NCBI RefSeq assembly: GCF_032854445.1
Contig: NC_088297.1
Coordinates: forward strand, 27,151,915-27,215,914
DNA: 64,000 bases
Reading direction: 5' to 3'
DNA from: Liolophura sinensis
Taxonomy: Eukaryota > Mollusca > Polyplacophora > Chitonida > Chitonidae
Positions 15,360 to 27,945 of this stretch are shown here, piece by piece; positions within the stretch are counted from its first letter, which is position 1, and every line of letters begins with the position of its first letter. The notes under the pieces were generated by a model that searched no databases, had not been told where the DNA came from, and was given only the letters and a program-made list of their open reading frames with translations. The position numbers and the translations under genes were made by a program.

Positions 15360-18300
15360 TCAAGAACTAGAGTATCTGACAATTCCCCACTTTCAGCTGG
15401 CTGGTTTTTGTCAAAAGTGGGGAGGGCGGATCTGAGGTCACAACACAAAACTGTGACAATTCCTCACATTCCAATGGCCGGTATTAGCGGAAAGCGGGGA
15501 GGGCCGGATTGGCAGTCACAAACCAAATTCCCAACATTCTGCTAACTGACTTTAAGCCTAATTTGAATGTTAACCCCAAAGCTATAGCCGTCTCTGGATA
15601 AAGATAACTGTGTAACTCCTTCAAGAACTAGAGTATCTGTGACAATAGCCCACTTTCAGCTGGCTGGTTTCTGTCGAAAGTGGGGAGGGCGGATCTGCGG
15701 TCACAAAACTGTGATAATTCCTCACATTCCGCTGTCTGGTATTACCGGAAAGCGGGGAGGGCCGGATTGGCAGTCACAAAACAAATTCCCAACATTCTGC
15801 TAACTGACTTTAAGCCTAATTTGAATGTTAACCCCAAAACTTTAGCCGTCTCTGGATAAAGAAACTGTGTAACTCCTTCAAGAACTAGAGTGTCTGTGAC
15901 AATAGCCCACTTTCAGGTGGCTGGTTTCTGTCAAAAGAGGGGAGGGCGGATCTGCGGTCACAAAACTGTGATAATTCCTCACATTCCACTGGCCTTTTTT
16001 AGCTTAAAGCGGGGAAGGCCGGATTGGCAGTCACAAACCAAATTCCCAACATTCTGCTGACTGTCTTTAACCCTAATTTGAATGTTAACCCCAAGTTTTA
16101 GCCGTGTTTGGATAAAGAAACTGTGTAACTCCTTAAAGAACTAGAGTATCTGTGACAATTGCCCACTTTCAGCTGGCTGGTTTCTGTCGAAAGTGGGGAG
16201 GGAGGATCTCCGGTCACAAAACTGTGACAATTCCTCACATTCCACTGGCCGGTATTAGCGGAAAGCGGGGAGGGCCAGATTGGCAGTCACAAACCAAATT
16301 CCCATCATTCTGCTGACTGTCTTTAAGACTAATTTGAATGTTAACCCTAAAGCCTTAGCCATCTTTGGATAAAAAATCTCTGTAACTCTTTCAAGAACCA
16401 GAGTGTCTGTAACAATTGCCCACTTTCAGCTGACTGGTTTCTGTCGAAAATGGGGAGGGAGGATCTCCGGTCACAAAACTGTGATAATTCCTCACATTCC
16501 ACAGGCCGGTATTAGCGGAAAGCGGGAAGGGCCGGATTGGCAGTCACAAACCAAATTCCCAACATTCTGCTGACTGTCTTTAACCCTAATTTGAATGTTA
16601 ACCCCAAGTTTTAGCCGTCTTTGGATAAAGAAACTGTGTAACTCCTTAAAGAACTAGAGTATCTGTGACAATTGCCCACTTTCAGCTGACTGGTTTCTGT
16701 CGAAAGTGGGGAGGGAGGATCTCCGGTCACAAAAGTGTGACAATTCCTCACATTCCACTGGCCGGTATTAGCGGAAAGCGGGGAGGGCCAGATTGGCCGT
16801 CACAAACCAAATTCCCATTATTCTGCTGACTGTCTTTAAGACTAATTTGAATGTTAACCCTAAAGCTTTAGCCATCTTTGGATAAAAAATCTCTGTAACT
16901 CTTTCAAGAACCAGAGTGTCTGTAACAATTGCCCACTTTCAGCTGACTGGTTTCTGTCGAAAATGGGGAGGGAGGATCTCCGGTCACAAAACTTTGATAA
17001 TTCCTCACATTACACTGGCCGGTATTAGCGGAAAGCGGGGAGGGCCTGATTGGCAGTCACAAACCAAACTCCAAACATTCTGCTGACTGTCTTTAAGCCT
17101 ATTTTGAATGTTTTCCCCAAGCTTTAGCCGTCTCTGGATAAAGAAAACTGTGTAACTCCTTCAAGAACTAGAGTATCTGTGACAATTGCCCACTTTCAGC
17201 TGGCTGGTTTCTGTCCAAAGTGGGGAGGGCGGATCTGCGGTCACAAAACTGTGACAATTCCTCACATTCCACTGGCCGGTATTAGCGGAAAGCGTGGACG
17301 GCCGGATTGGCAGTTACAAACCAAGTTCCAAACATTCTGCTGACTGTCTTTAAGCCTAATTTAAATGTTACCCCCAAGCTTTAATCGTCTCTGGATAAAG
17401 AAATCTGTGTAACTCCTTCAAGAACTAGAGTATCTGTGACAATTGCCCACTTTCAGCTGGCTGGCTTTTGTCGAAAGTAAGGAGGGAAGATCTCCAGTCA
17501 AAAAACTGTGACAATTCCTCACATTTTAATGGCCGGTAGTAGCGGAAAGCGGGGAGGGCCGGATTGCCAGTCACAAACCAAATTCCCAACATTCTGCTGA
17601 CTGTCTTTAAGACTAATTTAAATGTTAACCCTAAAGCTTTAGCCATCTTTGGATAAAAAATCTATGTAACTCTTTCAAGAACTATGGTATCTGTGACAAT
17701 TGCCCACTTTCAGTTGGCTGGTTTCTGTCTAAAGTGGAGAGGGCCTATCTGCGGTCTCTAAACTGTGACAATTTCCCACATTTTAATGGCCGGTAATAGC
17801 AGAAAGCGGGGAGGGCCGGATTTGCAGTCACAAACCAAATTTCCAACATTCTGCTGACTGTCTTGAAGCCTACTTTGAATGTTAAACCCAAGCCTTAGCC
17901 GTCTCTGGATAAAGAAAACTGTGTAACTCCTTGAAGAACTAGAGTATCTGTGACAATTGCCCACTCACAGCTGGCTGGTTTCTGTCGAAAGTGGGGAGGG
18001 AGGATCTCCGGTCACAAAACTGTGACAATTTCTCACATTCCACTGGCCGGTATTAGCGGAAAGCGTGGAGGGCCGGATTGGCAGTTACAAACCAAATTCC
18101 AAACATTCTGCTGACTGTTTTTAAGCCTATTTTGAATGTTATCCCCAAACTTTAACCGTCTTTGGATAAAGAAAACTGTGTAACTCCTTCAACAACTAGA
18201 GTATCTGTGACAATTGCCCACTTTCAGCTGGCTGGTTTTTGTCAAAAGTGGGGAGGGAGGATCTCCGGTCAAAAAACTGTAACAATTTTTCACATTTCAA

Positions 18301-21300
18301 TGACCGGTATTAGCGGAAAGCGGGCAGGGCCGGATTGGCAGTCACAAACCAAATTCCCAACATTCTGCTGACTGTCTTCAAGCCTAATTTGAATGTTAAC
18401 CCTAAAGCTTTAGCCGTCTTTGGATAAAAAAACTATGTAACTCTTTCAAGAAAAAGAGTGCCTGTGACAATTGCCCACTTTCAACTGACTGGTTTCTGTC
18501 CGAAAGTGGGGAGGGAGGATCTGCGGTCACAAAACTGTGACAATTCTTCACATTTCACTGGCCGGTATTACCGGGAAGCGTGGAGGGCCGAATTGGCAGT
18601 CACAAACAAAATTTCAAACATTCTGCTGACTGTCTTTAACCCTAATTTGAATGTTATCCCCAAAGGTTTAGCCGTCTCTGGATAAGGAAAACTATGTAAC
18701 TCCTTCAAGAACTATAGTGTCTGTGACAAATGCCCACTTTCAGCTGGCTGATTTCTGTCGAAAGTGGGGAGGGCGGATCTGCAGTCACAAAACTGTGATA
18801 ATTCCTCACATTCCACTGGCCGGTATTAGCGGAAAGCGGGGAGGGCCGGATTGCCAGTCACAAACCAAATTCCCAACATTCTGCTGACTGTCTTTAAGCC
18901 TAATTTGAATTTTCTTTAGCCGTCTCTGAATAAAGAAACTGTGTAAGTCTTTAAAAACACTAGAGTATCTGTGACAATTGCCCACTTTCAGCTGGCTGGT
19001 TTCTGTCGGAAGTGGGAGGGCGGATCTGTGGTCACAAAACTGTGACAATTCCTCACATTTTAATGACCGGTATTAGCGGAAAGCGCGGAGGGCAGGATTG
19101 CCAGTCACAAACCAAATTCCCAACATTCTGCTGACTGTCTTGAAGCCTAATTTGAATGTTAACCCCAAGCTTTAGCCGTCTCTGGATAAAGAAACTGTGT
19201 AACTCCTTTAAGAACTAGAGTATCTGTGACAATAGCCCACTTTCACCTGACTGGTTTCTGTCGAAAGTGGGGAGGGCGGATCTGCGGTCACAAAACTGTG
19301 ACAATTCCTCACATTCCACTGGCTGGTATTAGCGGAAATCGGGGAGGGCCGGATTGGCCGTCACAAACCAAATTCCCAACATTCTGCTGACTATCTTTAA
19401 GACTAATTTGAATATTAACCGTAAAACTATAGCCATCTTTGGATAAAAAAACTGTGTAACTCCTTAAAGAACTAGAGTATTTGTGACAATTGCCCACTTT
19501 CAGCTGACTGGTTTCTGTCGAAAATGGGGAGGGCGGATCTCTGGTCACAAAACTGTGATAATTCCTCACATTCTACTGGCCAGTATTAGCGGAAAGCGGG
19601 GAGGGCCTGATTGGCAGTCACAAACCAAATTCCAAACATTCTGCTGACTGTCTTTAAGCCTATTTTGAATGTTTTCCCCAAGCTTTAGCCTTCTCTGGAT
19701 AAAGAAAACTGTGTAACTCCTTCAATAACTAGAGTATCTGTGACAATTGCCCACATTCAACTGGCTGGTTTCTGTCTAAAATGGGGAGGGAGGATCTGCG
19801 GTCACAAAACTGTGACAATTTCTTACATTTCAGTGGCCGGTATTGCCCGCAAAGCGGGGAGGGCCGGATTGGCATTCACAAACCAAATTCCCATTATTCT
19901 GCTGACTGTCTTTAAGACTAATTTGAATGTTAACCCTAAAGCTTTAGCCATCTTTGGATAAAAAATCTCTGTAACTCTTTCAAGAACCAGAGTGTCTGTA
20001 ACAATTGCCCACTTTCAGCTGACTGGTTTCTATCGAAAATGGGGAGGGAGGATCTCCGGTCACAAACTGTGATAATTCCTCACATTCCACTGGCCGGTAT
20101 TAGCGAAAGCGGGGAGGGCCTGAGTGGCAGTCACAAACCAAATTCCAAACATTCTGCTGACTGTCTTTAAGCCTATTTTGAATGTTTTCCCCAAGCTTTA
20201 GCCGTCTCTGGATAAAGAAAACTGTGTAACTCCTTCAAGAACTAGAGTATCTGTGACAATTGCCCAATTTCAGCTGGCTGGTTTCTGTCTAAAGTGGGGA
20301 GGGAGGATCTGCGGTCACAAAACTGTGACAATTTCTCACATTTCAGTGGCCGGTATTGCCGCAAAGCAGGGAGAGCCGGATTGGCAGTCACAAACCAAAT
20401 TCCCAACATTCTGCTGACTGTCTTTAAGCCTAATTTGAATGTTAACCCGAAAGCTTTAGCCGTCTCTGGATAAAGAAAACTGTGTAACTCCTTCAAGAAC
20501 TATGGTATCTGTGACAATTGCCCACTTTCAGTTGGCTGGTTTCTGTCTAAAGTGGAGAGGGCCTATCTGCGGTCTCTAAGCTGTGACAATTTCCCACATT
20601 TTAATGGCCGGTAATAGCAGAAAGCGGGGAGGGCCGGATTGGCAGTCACAAACCAAATTCCCAACATTCTGCTGACTGTCTTGAAGCCTACTTTGAATGT
20701 TAAACCCAAGCCTTAGCCGTCTCTGGATAAAGAAAACTGTGTAACTCCTTGAAGAACTAGAGTATCTGTGACAATTGCCCACTCACAGCTGGCTGGTTTC
20801 TGTCGAAAGTGGGGAGGGAGGATCTCCGGTCACAAAACTGTGACAATTTCTCACATTCCACTGGCCGGTATTAGCGGAAAGCGGGGAGGGCCGGATTGGC
20901 AGTTACAAACCAAATTCCAAACATTCTGCTGACTGTTTTTAAGCCTATTTTAAATGTTATCCCCAAACTTTAACCGTCTTTGGATAAAGAAAACTGTGTA
21001 ACTCCTTCAACAACTAGAGTATGTGTGACAATTGCCCACTTTCAGCTGGCTGGTTTTTGTCGAAAGTGGGGAGGGAGGATCTCCGGTCAAAAAACTGTAA
21101 CAATTTTTCACATTTCAATGACCGGTATTAGCGGAAAGCGGGGAGGGCCGGATTGGCAGTCACAAACCAAATTCCCAACATTCTGCTGACTGTCTTCAAG
21201 CGTAATTTGAATGTTAACCCTAAAGCTTTAGCCATCTTTGGATAAAAAAACTATGTAACTCTTTCAAGAACCAGAGTGCCTGTGACAATTGCCCACTTTC

Positions 21301-22200
21301 AGCTGACTGGTTTCTGTCGAAAGTGGGGAGGGAGGATCTGCGGTCACAAAACTGTGACAATTCCTCACATTCCGGTGTCTAGTATTACGGAAAGCGGGGA
21401 GGGCCGGATTGGCAGTCACCAAACCCAAATTTTCAACATTCTGCTGACTGTCTTTAAGACTAATTTAAATGTTAACGCCAAGCTTTAGCCGTCTCTGAAT
21501 AAAGAAAACTGTGTAACTCCTTCAAGAACTAGAGTATCTGACAATTGCCCACTTTCAGCTGGCTAGTTTTGTCAAAAGTGGGGAGGGCGGATCTGAGGTC
21601 ACAACACAAAACTGTGACAATTCCTCACATTCCAATGGCGGTATTAGCGGAAAGCGGGGAGGGCCGGATTGGCAGTCACAAACCAAATTCCCAACATTCT
21701 ACTAACTGACTTTAAGCCTAATTTGAATGTTAACCCCAAAGCTTTAGCCGTCTCTGGATAAAGATAACTGTGTAACTTCTTCAAGAACTAGAGTATCTGT
21801 GACAATAGCCACTTTTAGCTGGCTGGTTTCTGTCGAAAGTGGGGAGGGCGGATCTGCGGTCACAAAACTGTGATAATTCCTCACATTCCGCTGTCTGGGT
21901 ATTACCGGAAAGCGGGGAGGGCCGGATTGGCATTCACAAAACAAATCCCAACATTCTGCTAACTGACTTAAGCTTAATTTGAATGTTAACCCCAAAACTT
22001 TAGCCGTCTCTGGATAAAGAAACTGTGTAACTCCTTCAAGAACTAGAGTTGTCTGTGACAATTGTCCACTTTCAGATGGCTGGTTTCTGTCAAAAGTGGG
22101 GAGGGCGGATCTGCGGTCACAAAACTGTTGATAATTCCTCACATTCCACTGCCCTTTTTTAGCTTAAAGCAGGGAAGGCCGGATTGGCAGTCACAAACCA
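15360..22200 (+). repeat. Interleaved multi-monomer duplications in the satellite
   Basis: Two long-range block pairs are visible. The rare variant ggtcacaacacaaaactg occurs at about 15,437 and 21,598 and its neighbours match too, an offset of about 6.16 kb. A second block with cggtaatagcagaaagc and gttaaacccaagcctt occurs near 17,790-17,900 and 20,610-20,715, an offset of about 2.82 kb or 11 monomers. A two-monomer pair with aaaaaatctctgtaactc occurs at about 16,370 and 16,880. The blocks interleave, which points to repeated unequal exchange of segments of different length. Confidence 0.75.
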
Positions 22201-23995
22201 AATTCCCAACATTCTGCTGACTGTCTTTTAAGCCTAATTTGAATGTTAACCCCAAGTTTTAGCCGTCTTTGGATAAAGAAACTGTGTAACTCCTTAAAGA
22301 ACTAGAGTATCTGTGACAATTGCCCACTTTTCAGCTGGGCTGGTTTCTGTCGAAAATGGGGAGGGAGGATCTCCGGTCACAAAACTGTGATAATTCCTCA
22401 CATTCCACTGGCCGGTATTAGCGGAAAGCGGGGAGGCCGGATTGGCAGTCACAAACCAAATTCCCAACATTCTGCTGACTGTCGTCAAGCCTTATTTGAA
22501 TGTTAACCTAAAGCTTTAGCCATCTTTTGATAAAAAAACTATGTAACTCTTTCAAGAACTAGAGTGCCTGTGACAATTGCCCACTTTCAGCTGACTGGTT
22601 TCTGTCGAAAGTGGGGAGGGAGGATCTGCGGTCACAAAACTGTGACAATTCCTCACATTTCACTGGACGGTATTACCGGAAGCGGGGAGGGCCGAATTGG
22701 CAGTCACAAACAAAATTTCAAACATTCTGCTGACTGTCTTTAACCCTAATTTGAATGTTATCCCCAAAGGTTTAGCCGTCTCTGGATAAGGAAAACTGTG
22801 TAACTCCTTCAAGAACTAGAGTATCTGTGACAATTGCCACTTTCAGCTGGCTGGTTTCTGTCAAAAGTGGAAAGGGCGGATCTCCGGTCACAAAACTGTG
22901 ACAATTCTTCACATTCCACTGGCCGCTTTTAGTGGAAAGCGGGGAGGGCCGGATTGGCAGTCACAAACCAAATTCCCAAACATTCTGCTGACTGTCTTTA
23001 ATTCTAATTTTTATGTTACCCCCAAGCTTTAGCCGTCTCTGGATAAAGAAAACTGTGTAACTCCTTAAAGAACTAGAGTATCTGTGACAATTGCCCACTT
23101 ACATCTGGCTGGTTTCTGTATAAAGTGGGCAGGGAGGATCTCCGGTCACAATGCTGTGATAATTCCTGACATTCCACTGGCCGGTATTAGCGGAAAGCGG
23201 GGAGGGCCGGATTGGCAGTCACAAACCAAATTCTTGACACTCTGCTGACTGTCTTTAAGCCTATTTTGAATGTTTTCCCAAGCTTTAGCCGTCTCAGGAT
23301 AAGAAAAAACTGTGTAACTCCTTCAAGAACTAGGAGTATCTGTAACAATTGCCCACTTTCACCTGGTTGGTTTCTGTCGAAAATGGGGAGGGCGGATCTC
23401 CGGTCACAAAAACTGTGATAATTCCTCACATTCTACTGGCCGGTATTAGCGGAAAGCGGGGAGGGCTTGACTGGCAGTCACAAACCAAATTCCAAACATT
23501 CTGCTGACTGTCTTTAAGCCTATTTTGAATGATTTCCCCAAGCTTTAGCCTTCTCTGGATAAAGAAAACTGTGTAACTCATTCAAGAACTAGAGTATCTG
23601 TGACAATTGCCCACATTCAACTGGCTGGTTTCTGTCTAAAGTGGGGAGGAGGATCTGCGGTCACAAAACTGTGACAATTTCTTACATTTCAGTGGCCGGT
23701 ATTGCGGCAAAGCGGGGAGGGCCGGATTGGCAGTCACAAACCAATTCCCAGCATTCTGCTGACAGTCTTTAAGCCTAATTTGATGTTAACCCGAAAGCTA
23801 CAGTCGTCTCTGGATAAAGAAACTGTGTAACTCCTTAAAGAACTAGAGTATCTGTGACAATTGCCCACTTTCAGCTGGCTGGTTTCTTTCTAAAGTGGGG
23901 AAAGAGGATCTACGGTCACAAAACTGTGACAATTCCTCACAGTACACTGGCCGGTATTAGCGGAAAGCTGGGAGGGCCGGATTGGCAGTCACAAC

Positions 23996-24195
23996 NNNNN
24001 NNNNNNNNNNNNNNNNNNNNNNNNNNNNNNNNNNNNNNNNNNNNNNNNNNNNNNNNNNNNNNNNNNNNNNNNNNNNNNNNNNNNNNNNNNNNNNNNNNNN
24101 NNNNNNNNNNNNNNNNNNNNNNNNNNNNNNNNNNNNNNNNNNNNNNNNNNNNNNNNNNNNNNNNNNNNNNNNNNNNNNNNNNNNNNNNNNNNNNN
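23996..24195. other. Assembly gap (200 N)
   Basis: A run of exactly 200 N interrupts the satellite. The left flank stops at gcagtcacaac and the right resumes at gctggtttttatcgaagg, the middle of a later monomer. The round size suggests a placeholder, so the true number of missing monomers is unknown. The translated ORFs across it have no meaning. Confidence 0.99.
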
Positions 24196-27100
24196 GCTGG
24201 TTTTTATCGAAGGTGGGGCGGGCGGATCTCCGGTCTCAAAAATGTGACAATTCCTCACATTCCACTGGCCGGTATTAGCGGAAAGCGGGGAGGGTCGGAT
24301 TGGCAGTAACAAACCAAATTCCCAACATTTTGCTGACTGTCTTTATCTTTAATTTGAATGTTAACCCCAAACTTTTAGCCGTCTCTGAATAAAGAAACTG
24401 TGTAACCCCTTCAAGAACTAGAGTATCTGTGACAATTGCCCACTTTCAGCTGGCTGGTTTCTGTCGAAAGTGGGGAGGGCGAATCTCCGGCCACAAAACT
24501 GTGATAATTCCTCATATTCCACTGGCCGGTATTAGCGGAAAGCAGGGAGGGCCAGATTGGCAGTCACAAACCAAATTCCCACCATTCTGCTGACTGTCTT
24601 TAAGCCTAATTTGAATGTTAACCCCAAGCTTTAGCCGTCTCTGAATAAAGAAACTGTGTAACTCCTTCAAGAACTAGAGTATCTGTGACAATTGCCCACT
24701 TACAGCTGGCTGGTTTCTGTCGAAAATGGGGAGGGCAGATCTCCGGTCACAAAACTGTGAGAATTCCTCACATTCCACTGGCCGGTATTAGCGGAAAGCG
24801 GGAAGGGCCGGATTGGCTGTCACAAACAAAATTCCCAACATTCTGCTAACTGTCTTTAAGCCTAATTTGAATGTTAACCCCAAGCTTTAGCCGTCTCTGA
24901 ATAAAGAAAATGTGTAACTCCTTCAAGAACAAGAGTATTTGTGACAATTGCCCACTTTCAGCTGGCTGGTTTCTGTCGAAAATGGGGAGGGCGGATCTGA
25001 GGTCACAAAACTGTGATAATTCCTAACATTCCACTGGCCGGTATTAGCGGAAAGCGGGGAGAGCCGGATTGGGGGTCACAAACCAAATTCCCAACATTCT
25101 GCTGACCTGTCTTTAATTCTAATTTGAATGTTAACCCCAAGCTTTAGCCGTCTGTGGATAAAGAAAATTGTGTAACTCCATCAAGAACTAGAGTGTCTGT
25201 GACAATTGCCCACTTTTAGCTGGCTGGTTTTTGTCGAAAGTGGGGAGGGCGGATGTGCGGTCACAAAACTGTGACAATTCCTCACATTCCACTGGCCGGT
25301 ATTACCGGAAAGTGTGGAGTTCCAGATTGGCAGTCACAAACCAAATTCCCAACATTCTGCTGACTGTCTTGAAGCCTAATTTGAATGTTAACCCCAAAAC
25401 TTAAGCAGTCTCTGGATAAAGAAAATTGTGTAACTCCTTCAAGAACTAGAGTATCTGTGACAATTGCCGATTTCAGCTATTTGTTTTTTATCGAAAGTGG
25501 GGAGGGCGGGTCTGCGGTAACAAAACTGTGACAATTCCTCACATTCCACTGGCCGGTATTAGCGGAAAGCGGGGAGGGCCAGATTGGCAGTCACAAACCA
25601 AATTTCCAACATTCTGCTGACTGTCTTTAAGCCTAATTTGAATGTTAACCCAAAAGCTTTAGCCGTCTCTGGATAAAGAAAACTGTGTAACTCCATCAAG
25701 AACTAGAGTATCTGTGACAATTGCCCACTTTCAGCTGGCTGGTTTCTGTCGAAAGTGGGGAGGGAGGATCTGCGGCCACAAAACTGACAATTCCTTACAT
25801 TTCACTGGCCGGTAGTAGCGGAAAGCGGGGAGGGCCGGATTGGCAGTCACAAACCAAATTCCCAACATTCTGCTGTCTTTAAGCCTAATTTGAATGTAAA
25901 CCCCAAACTTTAGCCGTCTGTGGATAAAGAAAACTGTGTAACTCCATCAAGAACTAGAGTATCTGTGACAATTGCCCACTTTCAGCTGACTGGTTTCTGT
26001 CGAAAGTGGGGAGGGAGGATCTGCGGCCACAAAACTGTGACAATTCCTCACATTCCACTGGCCGGTAATAGCGGAGAGCGGGGAGGGCCGGATTGGCTGC
26101 CACAAACCAAATTCCCAACATTCTGCTGACTGTCTTTATGCCTAATTTGAATGTTAACCCCAAACTTTAGCCGTCTGTGGATAAAGAAAACTGTGTAACT
26201 CCTGCAAGAACTAGAGCATCTGTGACAATTGCCCACTTTCAGCTGGATGGTTTTTGTCGAAAGTGGGAAGGGAGGATCTGCGGTCACAAAACTGTGACAA
26301 TTCCTCACATTCCACTGGCCGGTATTAGCGGAAAGCGGAGACGACCGGACTGGCCGTTACAAACCAAATTCCCAACATTCTGCTGTCTTTAAGCCTAATT
26401 TGAATGTTAACCCCAAGCTTTAGCCGTCTCTGCATAAAGAAAACTGTGTAACTCCTTTAAGAACTAGAGTATCTGTGACAATTGCCCACTTTCAGCTGGC
26501 TGGTTTCTGTCGAAAGTGGGGAGGGAGGATCTGCGGCCACAAAACTGTGACAATTCCTCACATTCCACTGGCCGGTATTAGCGGAGAGCGGGGAGGGCCG
26601 GATTGGCTGTCACAAACCAAATTCCCAACATTCTGCTGACTGTCTTTAAGCCTAATTTGAATGTTAACCCCAAAGCTTTAGCCGTCTCTGGATAAAGAAA
26701 ACTGTGTAACTCCATCAAGAACTAGAGTATCTGTGACAATTGCCCACTTTCAGCTGGCTGTTTTCTGTCGAAAGTGGGGAGGGCGGATCTTCGGTCACAA
26801 AACTGTGACAATTCCTCACATTCCACTGGCCGGTATTAGTGGTAACCGGGGAGGGCCGGATTGGCAATCACAAACCAAATTCCCAACATTCTGCTGACTG
26901 TCTTTAAGCCTAATTTGAATGTTAACCCAAAAGCATTAGACGTCTGTGGATATAAAAAACTGTGTAACTCTTTCAAGAACTAGAGTGTCTGTGACAATTG
27001 CCCACTTTCAGCTGACTGGTTTCTGTCGAAAGTGGGGAGGGAGGATCTGCTGTCACAAAACTGTGACAATTTCTCACATTCCACTGGCCGGTATTAGCGG

Positions 27101-27869
27101 AAAGCGGGGAGGGCCGGATTGGCAGTCACAAACAAAATTCCAAATATTCTGCTGACTGTCTTTAAGCCTAATTTGAATGTTAACCGCATACTTTAGCCGT
27201 CTCTAAATAAAGAAAACTGTGTAACTCCTTCAAGAACTAGAGTATCTGTGACAATTGCCCACTTTCAGCTGGCTGGTTTCTGTCGAAAGTTTGGACGGAG
27301 GATCTGCGGTCACAAAACTGTGAGAATTCCTCACATTCCACTGGCGGGTATTAGCGGAAAGCGGGGAGGACCGGATTGGAAGTCACAAACCAAATTCCCA
27401 ACATTCTGCTGACTGTCTTTAAGCATAATTTGAATGTTAACCCCAGGCTTTGGCCGTCTCTGGATAAAGAAAATTGTGTAACTCCTTTAAGAACTAGAGT
27501 GTCTGTGACAATTGCCCACTTTCAGCTGGCTGGTTTCTGTCGAAAGTGGGGAGGGCGGATCTGCGGTCACAAAACTGTGACAATTCCTCACATTCCACTG
27601 GCCGGTATAAGCGGAAAGCGGGGAGGGCCAGATTGGCTGTCACAAACCAAATTCCCAACATTCTGCTGACTGTCTTTAAGCCTAATTTGAATGTTAACCC
27701 CAAGCTTTAGCCGTCTTTGGATAAAGAAAACTGTGTAACTCCTTCAAGAAATAGAGTATCTGTGACAATTGCCCACTTTCAGCTGGCTGGTTACTGTGGA
27801 AAGTGGGGAGGGCAGATCTCCGGTCACAAAACTGTGACAATTTCTCACATTCCACTGGCCGCTATTACC

Positions 27870-27945
27870 CAAAAGTGGGGATGGACGGATTAGCCTGAAA
27901 GTGGGGTTGGGGGGGGGGAAGGGTTGGGGGCGGATCTCATTTCAC
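27870..27945 (+). repeat. Poly-G variant monomer insert, copy 1
   Basis: After ccgctattaccc the monomer departs from the norm: a diverged extra half-subrepeat (gatggacggattagcctgaaag) leads into a G-rich tract and then returns to subrepeat sequence at cggatctcatttcac. This lengthens the monomer by about 115 bp. The same structure occurs near 30,030 and 31,950. Confidence 0.85.
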
